Positions 39,195 through 50,440 of a stretch of 64,000 nt of DNA are shown here, piece after piece (position 1 is the first letter of the stretch; the number at the start of each line of letters is the position of its first letter). A model generated the notes under the pieces. That model saw nothing but the letters and a program-made list of their open reading frames with translations. It had not been told where the DNA came from and ran no database searches. Position numbers and translations under genes: made by a program. The stretch comes from Beta vulgaris subsp. vulgaris (taxonomy: Eukaryota; Streptophyta; Magnoliopsida; Caryophyllales; Amaranthaceae), in the NCBI RefSeq assembly GCF_026745355.1, contig NC_079203.1:44682081-44746080 (forward strand), in the 5' to 3' direction.

Positions 39195-42100
39195 ATGGAT
39201 CGTCTTCGTGTTCGACCCAGAGAAAACAAAGTCTTTTCTGGTTTCACAGATTCCGAAGTAAGCATTTATTTTTTCTGGGTATTCTTGTTTTTGTAATTTT
39301 ATCATCTGGGTTTTGGTGAATTGTGTAAAAATTGTTTGGTTTGAAGTTACAGTGAATACCCAAATTATTTGGCTTTTGATCAAATGCCCTAGACTGTGTT
39401 TTTTTGAGTGGAATTTTGTATTTGACATGTTAGTTTTCGGCAAAATTCATGATTTTTGCATGATTGTTGTTTTTTGTTATGTATGCATTGCCTACTATTG
39501 TACTGTAATGTGAGATAAGTTGGTTTTTTTAGAAATTAGAATCCATATGCAACTTTGTATGAGCATTGCTGACTGCTGGGATGATTTTCGATTGTCCAAC
39601 ATTCTTCTTTGACATCTTGTTGTGATGTTCTGTATGCTCAATCTTGTGAGGTCTTAAATTGACCCATTAGCTAGGCATCGGTCGCTTTTCACGGGGACTT
39701 CGGTTGCCAGAATGCCAGCCGAAAGACCCCTGAGTTGCTTTAGGATTGCCTAAATATCTTCGTTTTTCGCACAACTTTTCATGCACATAGAAATTGTGGA
39801 AGGGGATGTTTAGACGATTTTGCACAATGCCAGACCTTTCTACTTGCCTTTCGTGAGAGTTTAGATGATTGGTGGGAGGGCATGTTTCGGAGTGTGTTTG
39901 TAAATTTTCGATTGCGTTTTATTGGCGTGTTTCTTACTTCTCTTTTTGTTTATCACTTGTTATGCACAGGTGTTATGTCATTTAATAATATTCCATGCCT
40001 GAAAAGTGATAAGTCTTGTTCACTGCTTATTATGAACTTGCTAGTGGGTTGTTATCGTTTTGATAGTATTTCCAGAACATTATTGGAGATAAGTTAGATG
40101 CTCCAGTTTGTATTAGATCGATTTACTTTCCATTCTTACTCAATGATATATGCGCTTGGAAGTCACATATAAGTGAAGAGTGTTTCTACCTTAGTCTAGC
40201 TCCTGTTATGCTTTACTTGTGTTAATTAAGCGTATTAAAGTTTTGATGTCTCAATGGCTGGTCCCAACTTTGAAGTAATGTTTTAAGATATCAGTCTATG
40301 AATGACTGTGCTAGCATGTATTCTACACTGAGGTTTAACAACTTGATTGACGATTATAGAATTATCCAATATATTACGTATCTGGTTCTTCTCCATATTT
40401 CTTCGGTAAATCTGGACAATAACAACTTTTTAGTTTTTTTAAGGATAGTAACATATTCCGTGGGCCTTACTCCTCTTAAGAAAAAGCCTTAGGCTTTAAG
40501 ATTGTAACATTCTGTCCTTTATTTTTCTTAACACAAACACAATGTTTTATATTATAAAAAAAATGTCTCAGAAGGAATTTTAAGCTTGGTCACTGGTAGG
40601 GGGTTATAATAAGTTCTGTAGTTGTGCATGTCATAATCTGACTTCAGTATTTGTACCTTGTGCAGTGTTTCCTGCCCTTTCTAATCCCCCCCCCCCCAAA
40701 TTGCCTCCTTAGAACAGCAAACGCCACCACTTTTACTCCTTGTCATAAAATCACTAGTTCCATGAGAATGTGTTGTTAAGTACAATACTAACAAGAATGC
40801 GCACCTCCTCCACTTATCATTTGATTAGGTCAACATCTTTTTCTGTATTATTTCGGAGGGAGTTATGAATATGCTTTAAACTTTTAACTTTTACTCACAG
40901 ACTGAGAAGCTGGAAAGCTTGTTTACAGAATATGGAGAATTGTCGGTTAATCGGGAATTTTGTGTAAAAGTTGCAAAGTCCATTAGGTAACTTCTTGCAC
41001 TTATGCTATGCCTAGTTGAATATTATGTTGTAATAATCTTATGTTTAAAGTAGCTAGTTTGCATGCTTTGACTTTAGACCTCTGAAACAGAACTTCTATA
41101 TATGCAGTCGCTCTGCTGGACGGGCTGGGAAACCCATTGTCAAGTGGGCTGAGGTGCTTCTTTTCTATAATTTATTGTACCGTTCGCTTCTCATATATTT
41201 CACGACACTTTTTTTGTTTATTGTTTGTCTTACTGCTTCATTTGTCATTTAGGTGCAAAGTTGGTTCCATAATCGACAGAAATCAAGTCCAGCTAAAGCG
41301 AATCCACCATCTATCAATCAAACAGAAATAACTCCTTCACCTAATGTTTCTAAAAATTTGCCTGCTCATCCAGATATTTCTGACCTAAAGAAGGCTAATG
41401 AAAGCAACCAGGTGCCTAAAGGTACTTTATTTAGTTAGTATGGAGTCTAGATGGATTCATGGAGCTAATATGCATTTGATGACAGCTATAATAAGTTTCC
41501 TTCAGCTTAAGGGACTAGAGCTTCTGCATCTGCATATGTCTGTTGTGTGATTTTGATTTGGTTTCCTGTAACCTAAAAAAATAAGGTTTATTTTCTTTCA
41601 CTTGCAAAGTTTCTACATAGTAGTTCTTGTATATCGCTACCTGTTGGCAAGGTATTTAATTTCCTAGACGGCCTGGCTGTTTTCGTCTTCATAGCTGTTA
41701 TGAATGCTCTCCAACTGGTTTTTTGCTGAGTAGCATGTTGAGATTTACAACTTGGGCTGTTTGCTCTATCCAGGACATTTACTACAGTGATTAATGTGCC
41801 AATTGACAGTGCCTTTCATATTGGGAATCAGAAAATACTTTGATACTGTTGGCATGTATTGTGGTTTACTACATCTTTTAATCTTTAGCTCTTACTTGTC
41901 CCTTTCAATCTAGTAGTAGGTGGTCAAATAATTAATCAAATATGTTAATTATTCATAGTCTCTGTAGAAGAGGTATCTCCTTGAAATCTGAGGTATCTAG
42001 ATTCTAGACATTGTTTGCTCCTGGTGCAGAGGTGATCTATTAAACTACATATAGCCTATCTTTCACATACTTCATGCTTTGACTTTTTAAACCTTTTTTG

Positions 42101-45100
42101 GGCAGTTTTAGGTAGTCATTTCTCCTGAGAAGCATATTGCATTAGCTTATAACAATCCTCTCATATTTATATAATGTCTAAGTTGCTCTTTTGATGCTAC
42201 AGTCTCAGCTCATGCCTTTTGTTGCCTAACTACTACTGTCTTTCTTTCAGCAAGAGAAAAGTTACCAGATTTATCAGAGTTAGAGTTTGAGGCTAAGTCA
42301 TCAAGGGATGGAGCGTGGTAAGTGCAAGGACAACCAAGCTATATATAGTATTTGTACACTAAGTTGGCCATATTTCTATATACTGAGATCATACAATCTT
42401 AATTATTCAAATTTTTTGCACACTAACAATTTTCACATTTATTGATTAGAGAAAGCAGCCTGGAAAACCTCTACGAGTTTGGAAATCAGAGCCTAGGTGT
42501 AATCATTTACTAATCCCTGAAATCAGAAGCAGAAATTATATTATTGAATTGATTGTTTTTAAAGCAGTCAAGTATCTGTACTTCAAACTCCATGGGGATA
42601 GTTATCTTCTGCAAAAGTGTGAAGTTTTTTTTTTTTTTTTTTGGTATGGAGTGCCACAAAAGCCAATAAAAAGTGATGCAGTTTGGATTCCATGCCAAGT
42701 CTTGGTAATATGCCCACAGGTCTTTACCTACTAAGCTAGGTGATATCCATTGGGGATTTGTAAAGTGAGTGTATGATGTAGGATTTATGCTTGAAGGTGA
42801 TACAGGTGTTAAAAATGTTCTCTCTCATGCTCGGCTCGAGAACCTCTTTTGTCCTTAATGGTGTTGATAATTTTATGGCCTGAGGCTTTGTGACCTGGAT
42901 ATGTTAGGATCTTTGTCATGTCTGACTGCATGATGTCAGTTACATTGGGTTGGTGAAACTCCTTTGCTCGTTTCTTTTTCTTTCCTGCAGTAAAAGGGTG
43001 TCTGGCTTGGACTCTTTAACCATACCCCAGCTATAGTGAAAGGCTGGTTGGATATGGTTGAAAGTTTAAAAGAAATTTTGTATATGAATCTTCAGATCCT
43101 TTGGAATCTTTACATTTATTCTGAGTTATGTGATTTTTGTTGCAACCTTCCCATTTTTACTTTGTATTTCTGTGGTGTAGGTATGATGTTGAGAGATTCC
43201 TCACCCACAGATTTGTCAGCTCAGGTGAAGCTGTAAGTTCCAAAAATATGCTTTCGCTTAACAGATGAAACACATGATTAGTCACACTGGTCAAAAAAAT
43301 TGAAACATAAATAAATAAATCATGTAAATGGGAGAAAGATGAAAAGAAGAGGTAAAAGAAAAAGACGACGCTTGTGTCAATTTAACAAGAGAAGTAAACA
43401 ATATGGATCCAGAAGTCCTTTTTATGATCCATCCTCTGAACTAGGAGGACGTACTGGAATGTGGAAGAGATGGCCTTATACATTTGCAACTATTAGTCCT
43501 TTTCTAGTAGTTAGATGTTATTGTGCGAGAAACCATACGATCCGTTATTCTTGACGTGGGACTGAATTCCCATGGCCACTTTGGCAATCAGATTACCAGC
43601 CTTGAAAGCCATTGCTATCCCTTTCTTCTTCAATTCACCTTGCGTTGTGTCTTCATATTATGTCCTGACTCCTGATTAAGGTTCAACTCTATTGTTTATG
43701 CACTGTGGCCATCTTGGACCTGCCTACTTTATAAACTGTAGGTTGACAGCATTTCAAATGGCATTCAAACCGTTTAATTTAGTACAGCAAGCCACTTGTG
43801 TTTCTTTTGTTCTGGGGGTGAAAATATTAATGTTGGAATGTTAGCTACTTCCTTCACTTAGCTATTTCGCAAAGTGAAGTAAATATTTTGATGCTTTTAC
43901 AAGATGTTTGTAACTACCAAGGATGTTTCAATATGTACTGCTTTTGGTATTTGAGGCAGACACCAAGTGTCTTACTGATATCTTATAATTCAGGAAGTTC
44001 GTGTGAGATTTGTGGGGTTTGGGGCTGAAGAAGATGAGTGGGTTAATGTGAAAAATGACGTGCGAGAGCGTTCTATCCCGCTAGAGAACTGGGAATGCCA
44101 CAAAGTCAAGGCTGGGGATGTCATGCTCTGCCTTCAGGTAGTTAAAATTTGTTTTTGTTTAATATTTATGGGCATATTGTTCATAATTTCTACCTTTGAC
44201 ACAGGAAAGAAAAGATCAGGCTATATATTATGATGCACGTATAATGGATGTTCAACGAAAAATGCATGATATAAGGGGTTGCAGGTGCATCTTTGTGATC
44301 GAGTATGACCATGATAAGAGTGAGGCAAGTATTTGTTATTTATTGCTGTGAATTCAACTATTATGTTTCTTCTTCTACGTAGCAAGTAGTACTTGGTCTA
44401 ATGACTAATAGTAAGGTTTACACCTATTTTTTTTATTGAGACAGGGCCCATGTTTGAGTTCTATAACTCTATGCCTCATTTATTCCCCCAATCTTTTTGA
44501 ATCCAATTACCCCATCCAGCTCACAACCCAACCTAATCTATCTTCCATTAAATTTAATTACCCCAACTAGCCCATAACTCAATCCAGTCCACCATGTAAT
44601 ATTCCCATACAACCCTTCCCAGTTCCCGCCAAATCTTTCCTGCTCTTCTAACGCATCAGATTACAATCTCCACCCAAAGACCACTCACTTCACGGTACAC
44701 CTAATGCTCCTTCAAGATAGATGTCTGCATTTTTTTAACCCACTGATGTGCCTGCCGTCTTATACCAATGAGCAGCTGCAAATCATACCAAGGCTTGGTC
44801 TCAATTCTGGGCAGTTCAAGCAGTGGGACACTGATAAATTTTGCCAACTCCGGCAAAATGTAGCCGATTACTGATGCAAAGGGGAAGGGGAAGGGGAAGG
44901 GGAAGGGGAAGGGGAAGGGGCAGTTTAGGTACGTCCGTTAAGGGTAGCTCGAGAAATAAGTCAGGGAGTTAGTTGGGAAGAAACTTTATAAATAGATTAG
45001 ATTAGGGAGAGGGAAAGTATGGAGAAGAAGTTCAGAGGTTTTAGTGATTTCTTTGGATAGTTTCAAGCCTCTCAAAAGCTTGAAGACTTCAAGTTCTCTT

Positions 45101-45449
45101 TTATTTTCTACTCCTTAATGTTCCAATTATTAATCCAAAGTCCTTAATCATCTTCATAGTGCTGAACCAGCTATGTCGATTGTAGCAGTACCAACTACCA
45201 ATAGACGCACTATAGGGGGAGGATGTCCTTACTCTTTCTCCTACTCCCAAGGGACCTGCTGGCCCACTAAATGCCGAGCTGAAAGAACCAATAGGGGTCA
45301 GATTTAGTTGGATCTTTCAGCTTACCTATCAAAATTTTGTATTTCTTCTTTTACATGCCTGCTTATATAAATTCATTTCCTTGTGGTTATTGGGTGTATT
45401 TCTTAAACAGGAAAAGGTTCGTTTGAGGAGATTATGTCGCATGGCATAA
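39195..45449 (+). CDS. SHH1: SAWADEE/homeodomain protein, SHH1 (DTF1)-like (complete)
   Basis: The exons are 39195-39257, 40901-40986, 41108-41153, 41253-41421, 42251-42317, 43181-43232, 43994-44137, 44205-44324 and 45411-45449, giving 261 aa, about the length I recall for Arabidopsis SHH1. An N-terminal homeodomain-like region ([17 protein letters not shown] to [10 protein letters not shown], residues about 5-75) is followed by a linker. The SAWADEE domain starts near residue 118 ([64 protein letters not shown]). In Arabidopsis, SHH1 binds H3K9-methylated histone tails and recruits RNA polymerase IV for siRNA-directed DNA methylation. That role is inferred here. The last intron uses a GC donor (GAG/GCAAGT at 44325). 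Confidence 0.92.
44881..44920 (+). repeat. GGGGAA hexanucleotide minisatellite
   Basis: Six perfect GGGGAA units plus GGGG lie in the last intron of the SHH1-like gene. The G4-spaced runs could form a G-quadruplex on this strand (inference). Confidence 0.95.
44930..45310 (+). repeat. Possible LTR or promoter-like fragment in the last SHH1-like intron
   Basis: There is a TATA-like TTTATAAATAGATTAG near 44984. It is followed by purine-rich then pyrimidine-rich sequence resembling the R-U5 part of a plant LTR. No LTR ends or retroelement coding sequence adjoin it, so this is a weak call. Confidence 0.25.
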
Positions 45450-46782
45450 CAACTAAGAAGAAAGACGGAAATGACGTCTGCAGTTATCAGAAAGTCTCAA
45501 CCCTTGCTTAGGTATGCATCATAAGATAGCTTATCAGGTAAAGAATGATAATAGGGAATATGGTTATTGAATGCCATCAAACAGTAAATGAAGTCAGTAG
45601 AGTAGTAGAGACTTATTATTGATCATGGCAAATTTTGTTGGAAATTTTTTGTAATCATTAATCATCGTTGTTATTAGGTTTCCTCCTGTGTGTGCTAGTG
45701 AGGGAACAGTGAACAGCTTTTGTTAAGTTGCAGTGTGTATCTTTACGTGACCACATATTGATATTCCTTTGATCGAGCCCACAAACTTCAATTACCATTT
45801 TTGATTGCTGAGGCAACTTATATTCCCATATGAACCTCTCCTGAAACTGAAATGTCTAGTAAACCTTGTAAATTATGATTTGATATAAGCATTTGATTTC
45901 AGTGTTAGTTACAGATTTATTAATGAATTTTATGAACACCTAAAACGATTATTTTAGCATAGTGAAACAGGGAAATATTCTCGGTGTCTAATTGGTACCA
46001 TTTTTTTTTAAAGAATGTTGTACAAGAAATGTTTAATTAGTACTTGAAAATGATTAAATGGTATCAAAGTGTTTAATCGTATTAGGTTAAGTACAAAACA
46101 TACATTATACATATAGCAATACCATTGTATAACCAAATGGTATCGCCAGTGGTTGGCATTGTGCCTTCTAACCTTGAATCTGGGGGTTCAATTCCCACTA
46201 CAGGCACTTAGAGGTATGGATTTTTTTTACCCTTCTTCTTTACTCTCAAAGTGTTTACTTGCTAACTTGCGGTCGGGTTGACAAGCCACTGGTATGCCAT
46301 TTCATGCTGCCAATCCAAAAAAAAAAAAATTCACCTTTCTTACAGATACAATTTTATCTACATATGGGTACCAATCGTGTCTAGAGACTCCACCAATTAG
46401 GATCCTTCCCAATCACAGCTTTGTAAAGCTTGTGTATAAGAAACTGTGTAGTGCCTATAGTCTAACTAAAGCTTAATAAAGGAAGTTCAAGTTTATATTG
46501 AAATTGTGCCAAACTGCATTTAATTCTACCCATTTAGAGAAGAAAAATAAAAGTTCATCAATGAACATACTTATAATATGAACTTCCTGAGCATTGACTT
46601 CACCCTTCTACTTCCCGATTTCCAATTCCACCGACGGCCAACAAGAAGAGTTGTCCCATTCAAAATCTATTACATGGTCCTAGCCTCCTAGGGACCTTTG
46701 ATGAAATTTGAGAAGGGAAGCATCTTGAACAAAATAATCAGCACTGTATCTTTCAGTCTAGCTGTACTGGATGATTATTTCA
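45450..46782. other. Intergenic: SHH1-like 3' UTR and spacer
   Basis: No exon is visible. A degenerate SINE-like head is noted separately near 46141-46250. Confidence 0.4.
46141..46250 (+). mobile_element. Degenerate tRNA-derived SINE head
   Basis: GGGGGTTCAATTCCCACTAC at 46182-46201 is a good pol III B box in a tRNA-like arm. The preceding CAGTGGTTGGCATTGTGCC could be a weak A box. No cloverleaf, intact tRNA or delimited tail is present. Confidence 0.4.
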
Positions 46783-47448
46783 GGAAATTTTGTTAATAAA
46801 TACCACACTTTAAGCACTTTTTAATGCCTAGGTTGTCTGAAATTGTATATAAATACTGACATTCTGCCATTCCTTTTGGAATTACTACTACTTAATAGAT
46901 TTTTGCAAACCGTCAGTTTTGCTCTGTTAGTGACATTGTGAAATTACATTCTCACCTTCCATAAACTCCTCCACCACCAAAACTTAAAACCCCACAAAAT
47001 ACACTACCTTTGCGATCTCCTTCTATCTCTTGACCACCATTACAAGGTGGTGGTGGTGATGGTTTCGTACTTGGTTAATATTGTGGGATGGGTCAGCTTT
47101 TTGGTGGGTGAAGGTGATGGTGGTTTTGTAGTTGGTTAAGGTGGTGTGGTGGATAATTTTTGAGTGCGTGGATGTGTAGGTTGTTTTGTAGTTGGTTGTG
47201 GTTGTTGATAGAGGTGGCGACAACAGTGGCAATCATGATTGTTGCATGTGGTAGGACCAGTGGTGGTGAGGCAAGGGTAAAATTGTAATTTCATGTGCTA
47301 TTAGCAAAACAAATTTTTTTTGCAAGATTCTATCTAGTAGTAGTAATTCCAAAACATATTAGTCAACATTGGTATTTTATATAAATTTCAAACCTAGGTA
47401 TTTATTTCAGAAAGTGTCCAAAATGTGGTATTTATTAACAAATTTTCC
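46783..47448. mobile_element. Element with ~115-bp or longer terminal inverted repeats and 8-bp duplication
   Basis: The left end GGAAATTTTGTTAATAAATA pairs with the complement of the right end. Pairing continues through matching segments to GGAATTACTACTACT and beyond, over 115 bp with mismatches and small indels. TTATTTCA flanks both sides (46775-46782, 47449-47456). The 666-bp element has a strongly G/T-rich core and no transposase. Long inverted repeats suggest a Mutator-like MITE; the 8-bp duplication also allows a hAT origin. Confidence 0.85.
46965..47270 (+). repeat. G/T-rich low-complexity core
   Basis: Repeated GGTGGTGG, TTTGTAGTTGGTT and TGGTGGTGAT motifs fill the centre of the element at 46783-47448. 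An ORF on the minus strand here (47023-47232) is His/Thr-rich low complexity and not a gene. Confidence 0.6.
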
Positions 47449-50440
47449 TTATTTCAAACTCTTTATGTAAACCAAATAAGATCAGCTAATTATTTATTTT
47501 GAAGAGGTACTACATCAAAAGTTGATGATGACATAACTTCTGAAAAATGATACAATAATTTAAATAAACCACCATTATAGCTAGGTGTAATAATATGTCC
47601 TGATCAACATGCCAATTCAAATTCCCTTCACCGCAAGTACGTAACCATATAACAAAAAGCAACAAACACATGTCCAGAATCTTAAATGAAACCGCAAATT
47701 GAATATGCATTTCGATAACAATATTAGCAACTAAAAGAGCCTCAGATATTAGCACTCTGATATGGATGATCCTATTAGCAAGTAGGAAAGGATTTGTGAC
47801 AACTTCGCGGTCTCCATTCGCTGCATTTCGCATAATATACTCCAACCGATATGGATGACCAGCATGGCGCCATCTGCAACATGTTCAGCACTTAAGCCTA
47901 GAATATAAAAACTATGCATCAACCACACATGACACATCCTATTCTTGCATAACAATAATGATGCCTAGCATATGCGTCATGTGAGCCTAATTATGAAAGA
48001 CTACACACCCCCACAACTTGTGCATGATAGAAGCAAGACAGCCATATCAGAGTACTCAAATGCCAGAAGCTAATAGCAACAAGATCTCACCCAAATGAAC
48101 ATGCGCTAGCTTTTCTTAAGTTACTGAATGTCCCTGATGCAACAGTAACCCTCACATTTTTTATCCTATGCAAATGTGAAGATGACACTATAAATGTAAG
48201 AGGGTGTAAAGTTAAACCCAAATGCACAATATAAAAATCGAATTATATTTTGGAGCATACACAACAGCCTGGGGTACCCCGTTTGATGGCTGCCAATAGC
48301 TCGCAATACCAGCAATATACAAAAGAATGTCTCTTGTCCACCCCCATAACATCTCTTGTTTCATACTACTATTACCACTTCGTAAGGTGATACTACGGAA
48401 CTAGGCATTGATGCAAATTAAAACAACATATTTCAGGGATGAAATTTCATGAACATGGAAAGTTTATATAACATTGCACTCAAATTACTACCTATAATAA
48501 CAAATGAGCTACGTACGAAACTTCATTATACACACAACGGAATAATACTAACATTTCAATAAACACATGATGATACTAGACCACACGAGATATACACCAT
48601 CCAAATACTGAAGATAGGCTAACAAAGGACATGACAGAATCTCACTTAATACATTAATGAAATCTGCGCTGAAATTATATTTAAATTCAACCAACCCACA
48701 GCCTCTAAGAAGTTTGGCACCATACAACACAGGCAAGAAAATCAAGGGTTTCCAACATGGCCAAGGAGAAAAAATTGAACAAGTATAGCCCAATTTCCCA
48801 TTTTATTCATACAGCAAACAAATTTTAAGCAAAAACATGTTAGTAATATTCGAATAAAACACCCCTATAAAGTACACTTTCAGCCCTAACCACTAACCAA
48901 GCTCATTTCACTCAGTTAACCCGTTTGAGAGCCACATATTTCTCTAGGTTCATGTGTATACAGAAAGTGAGAAATCTCACCAGAGCCATATAGTTCAGGG
49001 CCACATAATTCATGAGCCACTTCAGTGGCTCCTGTAATCAAGCAAACTGCTGTAGTTAATAAAATAGTTGATCTAAGAAGGCGTCAAAAGTATACCAGTA
49101 CAAGGTGTTGCCGAAATATTACATTTTGAACCATGGCTTTTGGGTGACCATACATGTCAAGAACAATAAGCTGGAAATAACAAAATGGCCCACTCGTCAA
49201 AAACAACATACTATCTCACTGGTACAGCCATAGAGCTATTTTATTAGTTAACACACTAGACAGTGCTAGTTTGGTTAACATAAATAAATATGTGGTGAAA
49301 ATTTCCTAGCAGGTAAAAGTATGTAAAGTGGATTAGTTGGATAAAAATGTGTGAAGTGTTCTACTTTCCAATAAATATAGCAACTTGCTTATATAAGGGA
49401 GACCCAAAGAAAGTTTGAAGCTTCTACTTCCCTTGATCAACCAAAAACAGCTTATTGTTCTTTGTAGGAAATAAAAGAAAATTGGAAAATCAAATTCATT
49501 GAAAAATTGTTTCTATGCTCAAACAAACAAGCACCAAGTTGCATTGTCGCTTCTGTATCCCCAAAAGTCAGAAGAGTAATGCACTCAACATATACCAACT
49601 AGCTAACACACACAAACCCATTCAAAAATCAGCTTTATCTTTAAGCCCACAATATTCCAGTTAGAGATACTCAGCATGCCCACCATTTCAATGAGGAATT
49701 AGCAAAGCAGAACAACAATGATATTAACTATACATAATGACATACGAGTAAGAAAAAGGGACAAAACTTGAGATGCGAAATATGATTACCTTTTACAAGC
49801 AGGAACAGGTAGCGAGTCTCTAGAGCAAAAGCAAACTGCCAAAACACTTCAAATTGAAAGATGCTAACTACAGTGGCTGTTTGTAAACAAACAAAGACAA
49901 GTCACTTAGTCATAGTGAGAAACAGCCAGAAGAGAGCAAAATATTTCAATATGACTAGTAGATAGCACAATCAATAATCATCATTTAGCAAGCCATGTCT
50001 GAACATAACAAAAAAGAATCCAAGTCTTGGACTGCCAATGAATCAAACGAGATAACAGAATACAGGCCCTTGAATAATCTTTAATTGCACATTACCCAAA
50101 AGTTCCAACAATTTAAAGATGACCTGTGCACAAACCAATCCAGTACTAAAGATCAAAGACTATACAAACTCTTCAGAATGCCTCCATCCCACTGCATATG
50201 AAATTTCACAGACATCATCTCAACAATGAATTGCAACACATGAGGTGCAAAGGTATCAATAGCAGACTCCATGAAAAAATATGATGATTTAATTTTGTAG
50301 ACACAGAGACGCTAAAGGCCACGGCAACCTCTCAATGTGCTTTTCTAGTTTTCCATGCTGGAGGCCACTAAAAAAGAGCTAGTGCACTGCATCCTTCAAT
50401 TAGCACCTACTAGGCTATGTATTTGACAATTTGTTAGAGC
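47449..50440. other. Long AT-rich spacer downstream of the MLK gene
   Basis: About 3 kb with no exon, RNA gene or delimited transposon that I can recognise on either strand. The last few hundred bases next to 50440 should be the 3' UTR of the minus-strand MLK gene. ORFs such as 47510-47845 and 48548-48793 (minus) have no family motif. Confidence 0.4.

Noticed and set aside
43339..43554. 71-aa basic ORF ([14 protein letters not shown]) within an SHH1-like intron
   Set aside because: It lies between verified exons, has no recognisable family, and the intron splices cleanly across it. An organellar insertion was considered but could not be supported.
46150..46215. Possible tRNA gene
   Set aside because: The B box is good, but the A box and acceptor stem do not pair into a cloverleaf; a SINE head is more likely.
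47023..47232. 69-aa minus-strand His/Thr-rich ORF
   Set aside because: Low-complexity product of the G/T-rich core of an inverted-repeat element.
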